Assembly: GCF_023898315.1 (NCBI RefSeq)
Contig: NC_064618.1
Coordinates: 181,651,548-181,715,547 of the forward strand
Source: Schistocerca nitens
Taxonomy: Eukaryota; Arthropoda; Insecta; Orthoptera; Acrididae
DNA length: 64,000 nt
Direction: 5' to 3'
A program made the translations under genes and the position numbers. Below, piece after piece: positions 1-11,029 of the stretch. How positions within the stretch are numbered: the stretch's first letter is position 1; every line of letters starts with the position of its first letter. Under the pieces are notes generated by a model. It made no database searches and was not told the DNA's origin. It worked only from the letters and a program-made list of their open reading frames with translations.

Positions 1-1363
1 TCCGGACACTGCGAGAGGGCTGTACAAGCAATGATCACACGCACGGCACAGCGGACACACCAGGAACCGCGGTGTTGGCCGTCGAATGGCGCTAGCTGCG
101 CGGCATTTGTGCACCGCCGCCGTCAGTGTCAGCCAGTTTGCCGTGGCATACGGAGCTCCATCGCAGTCTTTAACACTGGTAGCATGCCGCGACAGCGTGG
201 ACGTGACCCGTATGTGCAGTTGACGGACTTTGAGCGAGGGCGTATAGTGGGCATGCGGGAGGCCGGGTGGACGTACCGCCGAATTGCTCAACACGTGGGG
301 CGTGAGGTCTCCACAGTACATCGATGTTGTCGCCAGTGGTCGGCGGAAGGTGCACGTGCCCGTCGACCTGGGACCGGACCGCAGCGACGCACGCATGCAC
401 GCCAAGACCGTAGGATCCTACGCAGTGCCGTAGGGGACCGCACCGCCACTTCCCAGCAAATTAGGGACACTGTTACTCCTGGGGTATCGGCGAGGACCAT
501 TCGCAACCGTCTCCATGAAGCTGGGCTACGGTCCCGCACACCGTTAGGCCGTCTTCCGCTCACGCCCCAACATCGTGCAGCCCGCCTCCAGTGGTGTCGC
601 GACAGGTGTGAATGGAGGGACGAATGGAGACGTGTCGTCTTCAGCGATGAGAGTCGCTTCTGCCTTGGTGCCAATGATGGTCGTATGCGTGTTTGGCGCC
701 GTGCAGGTGAGCGCCACAATCAGGACTGCATACGACCGAGGCACACAGGGCCAACACCCGGCATCATGGTGTGGGGAGCGATCTCCTACACTGGCCGTAC
801 ACCACTGGTGATCGTCGAGGGGACACTGAATAGTGCACGGTACATCCAAACCTTCATCGAACCCATCGTTCTACCATTCCTAGACCGGCAAGGGAACTTG
901 CTGTTCCAACAGGACAATGCACGTCCGCATGTATCCCGTGCCACCCAACGTGCTCTAGAAGGTGTAAGTCAACTACCCTGGCCAGCAACATCTCCGGATC
1001 TGTCCCCCATTGAGCATGTTTGGGACTGGATGAAGCGTCGTCTCACGCGATCTGCACGTCCAGCACGAACGCTGGTCCAACTGAGGCGCCAGGTGGAAAT
1101 GGCATGGCAAGCCGTTCCACAGGACTACATCCAGCATGTCTACGATCGTCTCCACGGGAGAATAGCAGCCTGCATTGCTGCGAAAGGTGGATATACACTG
1201 TACTAGTGCCGACATTGTGCATGCTCTGTTGCCTGTGTCTATGTGCCTGTGGTTCTGTCAGTGTGATCATGTGATGTATCTGACCCCAGGAATGTGTCAA
1301 TAAAGTTTCCCCTTCCTGGGACAATGAATTCACGGTGTTCTTATTTCAATTTCCAGGAGTGTA
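1..1363 (+). mobile_element. Tc1/mariner-superfamily DNA transposon, 5' end cut by the window
   Basis: The element carries the transposase at 184-1206, then a short 3' region with AATAAA near 1300. It ends around 1363, where a TA dinucleotide is followed at once by Ty3/gypsy integrase coding sequence. The last ~35 bases (GGTGTTCTTATTTCAATTTC and following) have the character of a terminal inverted repeat end, but the matching 5' repeat lies off the window, so element length and target duplication cannot be confirmed. The sequence is GC-rich compared with the AT-rich neighbouring DNA, which fits a young insertion. Confidence 0.8.
184..1206 (+). CDS. Tc1-like transposase, full-length open reading frame (340 aa)
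   Basis: This is a DDE transposase that would cut and paste its own element in the nucleus. The frame is open further upstream to position 31. I chose the ATG at 184 because the protein then begins MPRQRGRDPY followed at once by the helix-turn-helix region (FERGRIVGMREAGWTYRRIA), as in other Tc1-like proteins. A second DNA-binding helix region (SARTIRNRLHEAGLRSRTP) covers about residues 100-125. Catalytic motifs are intact: VVFSDESRF (first Asp), FQQDNARPH (second Asp) and SPDLSPIEHVWD (Glu). I count 32 residues between the second Asp and the Glu, two fewer than the usual DD34E. There are no stops or frameshifts, and the length of about 340 aa is normal for the family. It is the only intact transposase in the window, so recent activity is plausible but unproven. 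Confidence 0.9.
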   Translation: MPRQRGRDPYVQLTDFERGRIVGMREAGWTYRRIAQHVGREVSTVHRCCRQWSAEGARARRPGTGPQRRTHARQDRRILRSAVGDRTATSQQIRDTVTPGVSARTIRNRLHEAGLRSRTPLGRLPLTPQHRAARLQWCRDRCEWRDEWRRVVFSDESRFCLGANDGRMRVWRRAGERHNQDCIRPRHTGPTPGIMVWGAISYTGRTPLVIVEGTLNSARYIQTFIEPIVLPFLDRQGNLLFQQDNARPHVSRATQRALEGVSQLPWPATSPDLSPIEHVWDWMKRRLTRSARPARTLVQLRRQVEMAWQAVPQDYIQHVYDRLHGRIAACIAAKGGYTLY

Positions 1364-1840
1364 TAATGGATACAATTTTCCCTTTTCAAATGGATGATAT
1401 TCAGGATGACTACTTGAAACACCTCATCATCAGGACTAAAGAAGCCAGACAGCTGGTTCACAGACAGACTCATGACGCCCAAGAGAAGAACCAAAAGTGC
1501 TACAATGCCAAGCACTGACCAGCGAGATATAGCCCTAGAAATTTAGTTTGGACATTCACATGAGTGTAGAAACTAGGACTACCAAAAAAGTTACTAAATC
1601 AGTTCTTTGGGCCATACCATATCCTTTGTCACTTGCTGGACATTACATATGAAATCAAAGGTTATGACACTTCATTAAGAAGACAAAAGCACAGAGAGGT
1701 CACCCTTACACTCCATACAAAGTCCTGTTACATTCCATAGGCACAGATAGATGATGGGAGTTTCAGGGAAACTGAAGCTTCGACAGAAGGGGCTACCTTT
1801 GATGCCAACACGGGGAAGAGGGTGTAACAACATGACCAGA
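1364..1840 (+). pseudogene. Ty3/gypsy integrase C-terminal fragment
   Basis: Directly after the Tc1-like element the plus strand encodes MDTIFPFQMDDIQDDYLKHL, the counterpart of MDTVFPLHRDDMDDDYINQV in the minus-strand Ty3/gypsy element near 4440. After a stop at about 1517 the homology continues with several stops and shifts (VWTFT, LGLPKKLLNQFFGPYHIL). It is therefore a decayed second copy of the same retrotransposon family, in the opposite orientation. The upstream part of this copy lies left of the Tc1 insertion, off the window. Similarity fades by about 1840. Confidence 0.7.
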
Positions 1841-2779
1841 ATGTGGGGATCCACCAGTGCCACCATACAAAGTATTATTGACAAGATTTGGATCCAGAAT
1901 GCGATAGCCGGCTCCAGTGAGAATTTCTAAAACTGCAAGCCACTGTTTCTTCCCAGCCACTATCAGTTATTCATTATTTAGTATTTATTATTTCTAGAAA
2001 CCTCTTGAAATATCTTATGTTTGTAGTGCTTGTATATTCTAGAATACTCAGTGTTTGTATAAATACCTGTTTTCTGGAAATTTTGATGTTTGTATAAATA
2101 ACTGCACTGTCCAGCTTCGACTTAAGTGTTCTGACTGTACATTGGTGTCTGTAACAAATGTGCTTTAAGTTGTAAGTGTTGTGCTTCATAGATAAACCTG
2201 CCTTCAGATGTGGACTTTATTGTAGTTTCAACATGACTATTATTTATAATTACTTTACATCTTTCCGTATTATTTGAGCCAATTCAAGCTCTTTCATTCT
2301 TGAAGCATGTGCTTCATGCTTGATAGTTCTCTGACTTATTATTTAATGTCTGAGAAAAGTCTCTGGAATGATTCTTTGTCAAGTTTTCTAGCATTTTAAC
2401 AAGCTGTGATTTTTCCAAAGATCTTCTGATTCTCCATATTATCCTATGAGCTGCTTTTCTTTGCTGTTTAAATTACTCATAGTGTTCAGTGGTTCCAGAA
2501 CGTTCCCATGAACTACATCTCTCTGATTTTGCTGTGATTGCTTTTTTACACTCTTCATTCCACTATATCCCCTTTTTATTTATTTATTTTTTATTCTTTA
2601 GCCCAAGTGTTTAGTTCACTGCCAGTGCTGATTCACCTAAGTAGCTCTTACCAGTTGGCAGGTTTAGTAACTTATTTCATTCTTGAAAGTGTTTCATTGT
2701 TTCTTGTGTTGCACAAGTCTGTCTGTGTTTTATTTTAAATGATTAATGGAAAATATATAAAGATGTGAAACAAATACTA
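1841..2779. other. No gene recognised; AT-rich repeat-derived sequence
   Basis: Low-complexity AT-rich DNA with several short runs of T and no reading frame that I recognise. The part up to about 2250 could be an old LTR of the adjoining gypsy fragment because it contains TATAAATA-like strings, but I see no paired copy. Confidence 0.4.
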
Positions 2780-4074
2780 ACAAAGAGATAGAGGGGCTGG
2801 CCAGTATGTACCTCAGCTCAGTACAGCCAATAGATACACAAAACAGAACAGAAATTTTTTATCCTAGCTTTCGGAACTTTGTTCCTTCATCAGGGAGGGG
2901 AGAGGGGAAAAAAAAGGGCAGGAAGGGAAAGTGGATTCAGTTAGTCACAACCCAGGTTATGAAGCAACAGGGGAAAGGTAAAAAGGGGGGGTAGCAAAGA
3001 TGGAGGCATGGGTGTCAGAGGGAAGCCAAAGATATTCTACTGTAAGTACTGTACCAGCTTCAAACCAAAGAGGATGCATACAGAAGTAAAGAGGTATATA
3101 GTATAAAGATAAACACAACTATGTAGGATGAAAAGATGTGTAAATGGCTAAAGAGGAAAGGGAAAGAGGAGAAGACTGAGGAGTAAATGGGAGTGAGGTT
3201 GGTTAACATAGGTTCAGTCCAGGGGGATGGTTCAAATGGCTCTGAGCACTATGAGACTCAACTTCTCAGGTCATTAGTCCCCTAGAACTTAGAACTACTT
3301 AAACCTAACTAACTTAAGGACATCACACACATCCATGCCTGAGGCAGGATTCGAACCTGCAACCGTAGCGGTCATGCAGTTCCAGACTGTAGCCCCTAGA
3401 ACCGCTTGGCCACTCCAGCCGGCTCCAGGGGGATGGCGGGATGAAAGGATGTGTTGGAGTGCAAGTTCCCATCTCCGCAGTTCCGAGGGACTGGTGTTGG
3501 GTGGGAGAAGCCAAATGGCACGTACGGTGTAGCAGGCTCCTAGATCCCTACAATTATGCTGGAGGGCATGCTCTGGTACTGGGTATTGGACATCTCCTAG
3601 GCGGACAGTTCGTCTGTGCCCGTTCAAGCGCTAAGCCAGTTTAGTTGTCGTCATACCAACGTAAAAGGCTGTGCAGTGCAGGCATGTCAGCTGATAAATG
3701 ACATGTGTTGTTTCACATGTGGCCCTGCCTTGAATTGTGTATGTTTTACCAGTGGCAGGGCTGGAGTAGGTGGTTTTGGGGGGATGCATGGGGCAGGTTT
3801 TGCAGTGGGGTCAGTTACAGGGGTAGGAACCGCTGGGTAGAGAAGGTGGTCCGGGAATATTGTAGGGTTTGACAAGGATGTTACGGAGGTTAGGGGGGTG
3901 ACGAAAGGCAACTTTGGGTGGTGTGGGGAAAATATTGTCAAGGGGTGATCTCATTTCAGGCCTTGACTTGAGAAAGTCATATCCCTGGTGGAGTAATTTG
4001 TTGATGTATTTGAGGCCAGGATAATATTGGGTGTCAAGGGGGATGCTTCTTTGTGGTCTGGGGGTAAGAACATT
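2780..4074 (-). mobile_element. Penelope-like element, 3' portion (GIY-YIG region and tail)
   Basis: Read on the minus strand from 4074 to about 2780. Translated blocks match the C-terminal third of a Penelope-like element: a block of the type GYDFLKSRPEMRSPLDNIFP, then YTIQGRATCETTHVIYQLTC and HCTAFYVGMTTKL, which is the GIY-YIG endonuclease region with its Cys/His-rich lead-in. Several frameshifts and stops break it. The tail near 2850-2900 has the CTTTCGGAACTTTGTTCCTTC module that ends other copies here. A SINE is inserted at 3231-3423. The right boundary at about 4074 abuts a truncated Ty3/gypsy integrase. Confidence 0.8.
3231..3423 (-). mobile_element. tRNA-derived SINE with 13-bp target duplication
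   Basis: A 193-bp SINE on the minus strand, flanked by the perfect 13-bp direct repeat TCCAGGGGGATGG (3218-3230 and 3424-3436). The head carries pol III promoter-like boxes: TGGCCAAGCGGTTCTA (box A) and GGTTCGAATCC (box B). The body includes TAGTTAGGTTTAAGTAGTTC, and the 3' end is AGAGCCATTTGAACCAT. The same family occurs at 52079-52277 and 52897-53097. It is inserted in the Penelope tail, so it is younger than that copy. Confidence 0.9.
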
Positions 4075-5110
4075 ACTGTTAGACGAGGAGGAATGTATTG
4101 CTCGGTAGATCTGACCGTATCTCTGATCTTTCGCAATCTTGTGTCGGGGTCCAAATCTTCAATTGCATAAATAACATCAGATAATGGCCCTACAATCTTA
4201 TAAGGTCCAAAGTAGCGCCTGAGGAGCTTCTCAGAGAGACCAACCTTCCAAACAGGAGTGAAGATCCAGACGAGGTCACCAGGCTGGTAGACAACAGGGT
4301 GGTGGCTCGCATCATTCCCTCTGTGATCGTTTTCTTGAGCCCGCGGCATGTGGAGTCGAGCTAACTGCCAAGCTTCCTCACCTCTGATTAACACCTGGTT
4401 GATGTAGTCATCATCCATGTCATCACGATGTAACGGAAACACAGTGTCCATCATCATAGTTGCCTCACGCCCATGCACAAGGAAAAATGCCGCAAATCTT
4501 GTGGTGTCTTGTTTGGCAGTGTTGTAGGCAAACGTCACGAAAGGTAGCACTTCATCCCAGTTGCTCTGCTCAACATTGATGTACATTGATAGTGTGTCTG
4601 CCAAAGTCTTACTAAGGTGTTCAGAAGCCCGTTAGTTTGCGGATGGTAGGCAGTTGTCATGTGATGAGTAATGTTGCACCACGGTTTATCTGTCACAAGA
4701 TTCGATTGAAAAACTTTCCCTCGATCTGTAATCAACGACCTTGGGGCACCATGTTTTAATACAATCTCTTCCATGATCAATTTGGCTACCTCAGATGCTT
4801 CAGCTGTTTTCATGGCTTTTTTAATGGCATAGTGTGTCCAATTATCAGTGCAAACAATAATCCAACTATTGCCACTAGCAGATGTTGGAAGTCATCCGAG
4901 GAGGTCAATCCCAACACGCCGGAAAGGCGTTTCGGCTGGTGGAATTGGTACGAGTCGACCAGGTGGTTTCTGAGGAACTGCCTTTCTCCTCTGACACTCT
5001 TGACAGTGCGACACTCCTAAATAAACCTGGTCAGAAAAATCTCTCGCAGATTCTACTGTGCGTCTTATTAAATCCTAATTGTCCAGCCTCAGGTGTGTCA
5101 TGGAATTTCA
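4075..5110 (-). pseudogene. Ty3/gypsy integrase (broken)
   Basis: Minus-strand translation gives an HDTPEAGQLGFNKTHSRI block (zinc-binding H2C2 region, 5' end near 5110), then the catalytic core with FRRVGIDLLG (first Asp, different frame) and SLITDRGKVFQSN (second Asp), and YHPQTNGLLNT just before the place of the catalytic Glu. A frameshift follows at about 4600, and the C-terminal domain resumes as ADTLSMYINVEQSNWDEVLP and GDLVWIFTP down to about 4080. At least two frameshifts and one stop disrupt it. The last ~40 codons of the open frame (to 3951) are Penelope sequence, not integrase. Confidence 0.85.
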
Positions 5111-5279
5111 GTAGAACATCTAAGCGTATGTTTTAGGAATCACTGGTAGCTACCTCTTCCCAAACGGATCGAAGTTTATCTTGCAAAGTAATCCATTAAC
5201 TGCCTTAAATTGTCCTTTTACATCATCTGACCAACTTAAGGCAAGCACAATTTGAGGTATCTTGGCGTCCTCCTCCTGC

Positions 5280-6352
5280 TCAGCAGAGAGATCCTGGAGA
5301 GCAGCAACACAGTAACTTATCTTCATCAAAGTCTTGATGGTCTTGCGCAGGGTTTCTTGAGAGACAGTCGGCATCTTGGTGTTTTCTCCCACTTTTGTAC
5401 ACTACGGTAACGTCATACTCTTGAAGACGCAGTGCCCACCTGGTGAGTCGTCCTGTTGGATCCTTAAGACCTGTCAACCAACAAAGATGATGGTCTGTAA
5501 CAACTGTTAATGGCCTTCCATAGAGAGACTGTTGAAATTTGCATTTGGCCCAGATCACAGCAAGACATTCACTTTCTGTAGTTGAGTAGTTTCTCTCAGC
5601 TTTTTTAAGTGTCCTAGAAGCATAGGCTATAACCTTCTCTTTTCCATTCAAAATTTGCACCAGAACATTACCGATCCCATACCCGCTGGCATCTGTGTAC
5701 AGTTCTGTAGGTGCTCTCACATCATACAGACCAAGTACGGGGTCAATCATCAGAGTTTTTCGCAGCACATAGAAAGAATCTTGTTGAGGAGCACCACCAA
5801 AGATAAGTTTAGCATCGGCTTTTAACAACTCTTTGAGTGGTCTGGCTTTGATACAAAAGTCTTTGATAAAATGACGGTAATAAGAACATAATCCAAGGAA
5901 GCTTCTCACATCTCTAATACTTTTAGGAATAGGAAATTCCGTTGTAGATCTCACCTTTTCTGGGTCTGGCCGCACACCTTCGTTTGACACAAGGTATTTT
6001 TATTTCTTTTGCTCCAAAGAGAGACTTTTTTGGATTAACTTTCAGTCCGCCTTGTTGGAGACACTTAAGAGCGGCCCTCAGTCTCTTTGTGTGTTCATCA
6101 AATGTCTCTGAGAACACTATAATGCCATCTAAATAACAAAGACATCGCCTACTTCAGGTGACTTGGAAGATTATCCATCAGCCGTTCAAAAGTTGCTGGT
6201 GCATTACACAAACCAAATGGCATTACCTTAAACTCATATAGGCCCTCAGGGGTGATGAACGCAGCTTTCTCATGATCAGCCTTATGTACTTTGATTTGCC
6301 AGTATCCCGAGTACATGTTCATAGCTGAGAGAAACTTAGCCCCCTTCAGACA
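5280..6352 (-). pseudogene. Ty3/gypsy reverse transcriptase (C-terminal part) and RNase H, broken
   Basis: Minus-strand blocks in order are LKGAKFLSAMNMYSGYWQIK, KVMPFGLCNAPATFERLMDN, CLCYLDGIIVFSETFDEH, FLGLCSYYRHFIKDF (RT and connection), then TELYTDASGYGIG, ECLAVIWAKCKFQQ and VVTDHHLCWLTGL (RNase H-like). Two catalytic positions look mutated. The first Asp of the polymerase (usually the D in LDLxSGYWQI) reads Asn, and the YxDD box reads YLDG. A frameshift lies near 6000 and a stop near 6150. The 5' part of the RT is at 10280-10740, across the hAT insertion. Confidence 0.9.
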
Positions 6353-6360
6353 ATCTAGTG

Positions 6361-9300
6361 CAATGGTCATCAAACTGCGGCCTGCATGCAGCCCAGATCA
6401 TGTTTTCGTGCAGCCCGTGACACTCCTCGGCTTCGCAAGGATAGCTTTAGTTATCTACTTGTCTGATAGTGGTGTTTTGTTTATGGAAACTGCATAGAAT
6501 TTTGATTAAAGTTGGTGAAGTAATTAGGTAACTGAAAACCATCCACCACTTTCATTTAACGTGCCACTTGCCGGTGCTCCGCAGCGCTAAAGGCATGAGC
6601 TGCCTGCTAGCCAACAATATGAGCTGTGCTTCAAAAGCGATGCGTGCCCTCCGCCGCTTGTTTTTCGGCGGTGGGCTTGTCCTGCAGCCGCCTCACTGTT
6701 AGCGTTGTCGTGTCAGTCGTGAACTAAGTTTCAGTGCCCCAGAGTGTTCGTCGCGTATTGAGTGTATTTGTGCTCATATTTGGTGATATAAATATTAGTG
6801 GAATAAATAATGTCTGATGCCCCCTCAAGAACAGTGACTAAGAGTAAAATAAGTGAAGAGAAAAGAAGTTTCCAAGATATATGGGAAGAAGAGTTTTGCT
6901 TTATAAGTGGACACTTGCTGAATATGCCAGGATACAATTGTGGGACTAAAGAGATACAATTTTTTTTGCCACTACACAATTAAGCACAATTCATTTACAG
7001 TAGCTTTTCCTTTGAATTCAAATGAAAGAAAGGAAAAAATTGCTCATCTAAAATTTACCATTTGTCATCAACAAAACTTCATGTTCGCAGCAGTTGGGCA
7101 AAGTGGGGCTGTCACAAGATCACCATACAAAGTATGTAATATTCTGGTAAAAAATATGAAAGCTTTCACTGATGCTGAATTAGTGAAGGAATGTATGATG
7201 ACTGTTTCTGAAACCTTGTTTCAAAATTTCTCCAACAGTAAACAAATATCAGCTGAAATAAATGAGCTCATACTTTTAGAATCTACCTGCTGACATCGTA
7301 TAGAAGATATTTCAAAATATATGTCTGAAGCAGTAATTAATAAAGTCAAACTATGCAAATACTTCAGTCTTGCATGTGATTCCAGTACAGATTTACCTTC
7401 GGTGGCTCAGTTTTCATTATTTTTGTGTTACTGCTAAAATGATGGGGTAATACAGGAAGATTTTTTAGCAATTATAGCCATGAAAGATCACACAAAAGGA
7501 TGGGATTTTGTGGATGCAATTAAGAAATTTATATAAAACATGACTTATCTATGAGCAAATTAATATCAGTATGTACAGATGGTTGTCCATCAATGATGGG
7601 CATCAACAGTGGTTTGATAACACTGATTAAGAAGGAATGGAATGTGCCAAATTTACTCTCCATTCACTGATTACTGCATTAAAGTTTGGCATGACAAATT
7701 TTAAATAACAAATTGAAGAATGTTATGCAAACAGTTGTAAGTGTTATAAATTTCATTTGTGCCTGTGAACTTAATCACCGAAAATTTAAAGAACTGCAGG
7801 AATTGCAAGCTTGTTACAGTGTTTTTCTCCTACATACTGCTGTCAGATGGCTAAGCAAAGGAAAAGTGCTGGAATGGTTTGTCAATTTGAAATATATATG
7901 TTTGTGTTTGTTTGTGTGTCTATCGACCTGCCAGTGCTTTTGTTTGGTAAGTCACATCATCTTTGTTTTTGGATATAAATTATTTTATTCTTATGACAAA
8001 GTGGCAAAATTATCTTGAACTTGATAATGATGAATGGTGGATACTTACAGCTTTTTTGACCGATATTACACAAAAATTCAACACACTTAACTTGGAATGA
8101 CAAGGACCAAACAAGATAATTGGGAAATTGCCTAAATATTTGCATTTGAAGCCAAACTGCAATTATATATAAATGAACTCGAAGTAAAAGATCTGTCTAA
8201 TTTTCCAAAACATGAAAGAATATTTGGAAGCCTATTTGGAAGAAATAAAAAACAGATTTGCAGATGTTAGAAACATTCGAAGCTGTTTCATTCTCGTAGA
8301 GAACCCTAGGCATGTTGGACAAGATGATCTCGAATTATTCTGCCAATTTGGATTTCCTAAAACTAATTTGCTAAATGAAATAATCGAACTTCAGCATGAC
8401 ACAGCTTAAAGCTCTTTGAAACACAACAGTACACTGAATTTTGGAAATGTCTGTGTAATAATTATAAAAATTTATGAGACTGTGCACAGTTCATTTTAAC
8501 ACTGTTTCCTTCAACTTATCTTTGTGAAGCTTTATTTTCAAAAATGAAGTACCTGAAAAATAAATATCGTAATCGGTGGTCCAGTGATTTAGAAGATGCA
8601 ATGAGGATTGTATGCAGCCCAAACGACGCAGATATAGATGGCAGTCAAAGAAGTTCAACATCACAAGTCACATTAATGAAAAATTATATATTTTTATTTA
8701 CATTTGTGTTGCAATTATGATGAATAAAAACCAGATTCAATGAGACACCTGTAGCTTTCTTATATAGCCTGTTGCATGTGCAGTGCATCTGTCCTTTTCC
8801 TATTTTTTAAGTTTCTTATTTATTTCTACATTTTTTTGAAAGTTTGAGATTAATGCAATTATAACAAAGTTTTTGTGGCCATTTGAATAATGTAATATAA
8901 TATTTTAATAATACTTCTATCTCATCTTGCATGAAAGTACTTTAAAATAAATTTCAGGAACAAGATACACAGATCCCAGATTTGCTTTTGCTAGTGGCTC
9001 AAAATTACTAACAATTCCCTTCCTTCCTTTCACCCTTCATATGCTCCTGCCTAGTTACATGAATATTGCAAGATTGTGCAAGTCATATGAATTTTATTTT
9101 CATAGACATAATTAAACTGGAAGGGATTAGTCAGATGCACTGTATGCTTTTTTCCAGTTTATTGAAATTTGATTGGCAGCATTTTATGCAGTTTTCAGCA
9201 CTCCTAAACATGGTGACAGTCATTCTGTGTGAGTCTGTGAATGGCACATGTCGTCATTATTCCAGTCAGTCTTAACACTCGACTCCTGTGAAGACCGACT

Positions 9301-10271
9301 GAAAATGTAATTGTTGACAACGTGACAACTACTCGTATGTCTCCTACGAATATATCCCTCATAATCTAATAGTTGTCACCAGAGGACGGGTTTTAAAACT
9401 CTTTTTCCCTGTGTTGCAGAATTTCAGTGTCATAAACATGGCTTATTGTTGTAAGCAACTGCACAGCAATGTTATTTGGCGAAGGAGTCACATACATTCA
9501 ACAGTTGCGAGTGGTTTGTTTCTGAAAGAACTATTTCATTTTAACAGGTGCTAATGTTTACAGTTTTTGAAGAACGATAAATGATATATATCCAAATCCG
9601 GTAAAGAAAAAATGGTTTGCAGCTGTCGGCTGTACCTGTCTCCTTCGTCAAATGAAAAATATTCCAGGAATGGTAAGTAGGAGCGCATAAAGTTGTTCTG
9701 TCACCTTTACAGGTGCCACTTGGTACGTCGTTGCAGTGGGAGGGGATGTAATAATGGAAATGTTTTCTTGTTTGTTTCTCAGTGCTGACATCAAATGGGT
9801 GTGTTTCCCTTGTACCAATTATCTGCTATTGTATCAATCTTAAATGAAAGTGCGTTGGATTCATGAATATGCATTATATAGATGGTCATTTGCGGTACAT
9901 ATTGTCTCATGTTACATAATACATTAAGTATAAGTCCATTTGCTGTTATTAACCACCTGTTCACAAAGACAACGCAGCAACATTTCGTTGTGCAATTACA
10001 GTGTTACAATTTAGGGGTCATTGACGGTGGCAACAATCTGAAACAGAGAACATTCTACACGTATTGGTCTGGATGGCATCAACTTTAATGATAAAGTGCT
10101 ACAAAGTCAGTGGTAAACCTCTCACTTCTTTACTATAGCTAGTCTATTGGAGGTTCATAACACACCATTTACTTTGTTTCATAGTTAATAAAGACCTGGA
10201 ACTCTGCTACCCTAGGTGCCACGTCATATTGTTAGTTTTGGCCCTTGAGCAAAAAAGTTTGACGACCACTG
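6361..10271 (+). mobile_element. hAT DNA transposon (Charlie/ZBED-like) inserted in the Ty3/gypsy RT
   Basis: The ends are CAATGGTCATCAAACT at 6361 and, read inward from the right end, CAGTGGTCGTCAAACT at 10271. This is a 16-bp terminal inverted repeat with two mismatches, typical of hAT elements. The 8 bases ATCTAGTG occur exactly on both sides (6353-6360 and 10272-10279), the 8-bp target duplication expected of hAT. The element is 3911 bp and contains a decayed transposase (6810-8719). The 8.72-10.2 kb stretch has no recognisable gene. Confidence 0.95.
6810..8719 (+). pseudogene. hAT transposase (ZBED/GTF2IRD2-like type), decayed
   Basis: It starts with ATG at 6810. Translated blocks across frames include FQDIWEEEFCFISG (N-terminal BED-finger region, degenerate), MKAFTDAELVKECMMTVSET, HRIEDISKYMSEAV, CKYFSLACDSSTDLPSVAQF (first catalytic Asp region), CYSVFLLHTAVRWLSKGKVL (the conserved RWLS block), ELFCQFGFPKTNLLNEIIEL and LCEALFSKMKYLKNKYRNR (the C-terminal dimerisation region of hAT transposases). 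These are in family order over about 1.9 kb. At least six stops or frameshifts interrupt the frame, so it cannot make an active protein. Confidence 0.85.
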
Positions 10272-10279
10272 ATCTAGTG

Positions 10280-10740
10280 TATCGTCAATTCATGGAAGAG
10301 GATAAACGTCCTTTTTAGTTATCTTATTAAGCTTTCTGTAATCAATACAAAAGCATCAACTGCCATCGTTCTTCCTGATGAGGACCACTGGTGATGACCA
10401 TGGGCTCTGCGAAGGTTGAATGATGTCATTCTTTATTATTTGCTCGACTTCATCCCTGAACTATTCGACGTTCCATTTCTGACACACGGTATGCTCTCTG
10501 GCTTATTGGTTGATGGTCTCCAGTGCTAATCCGGTGCTTCACCACTGATTTGTCTAATTTGCTCTTCACCTGTGGATTGAAGCATTCAGAGAACTCTTGA
10601 AGAATGACAAGTAGCTTATTCTGTTGTTTCTTAGTGAGATCTGGTGATAGTCGAGCTAGAAAATCTTGTCTTGTAGTGGTAGCACTAATTTTGCCCACAG
10701 ACTCAGCATGGGAGGTTTCTATGATGCTCATTTGTTCTGC
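10280..10740 (-). pseudogene. Ty3/gypsy reverse transcriptase, N-terminal part
   Basis: The minus-strand frame contains LSPDLTKKQQNKLLVILQEF and KHRISTGDHQPISQRAYRVS, the usual lead-in of Ty3 RT (protease-RT linker, then the HRI.TGDA.P...PYR motif). After a break it continues as TKKDVYPLP and IDDTLD, and is cut at the hAT insertion point 10279. The product would join the block beginning at 6352. Confidence 0.85.
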
Positions 10741-11029
10741 AATTTACAGCTCAGCGTTTGCTACACACATGCATCTTGGAAGGATCTGCGGTTCTTGGCG
10801 ACAAACTATCCACAATTCACCAAATCCGTTCTTAAACGAGATGACAGAGGCTGGGATGACTAAGTTATTCTTCAGTGGTATGCTTCTCTTACATTCCACT
10901 ACAAGATCCATGGGTTGATGCATGGCACGACACGTGACAGTTACCTTTCTAGCGCTGACTGCAGGAATGATCACTTCATCCAGCACACAGTCTCCACACA
11001 CTCGGATGCACATCTTCCTGTCCACAGTA

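Noticed and set aside
3335-3532. Small ORFs over the SINE at 3231-3423
   Set aside because: They arise from the SINE and its junctions, and the same peptides appear wherever the SINE occurs.
10604-10918. 104-codon plus-strand ORF
   Set aside because: Antisense shadow of gypsy RT/protease coding sequence.
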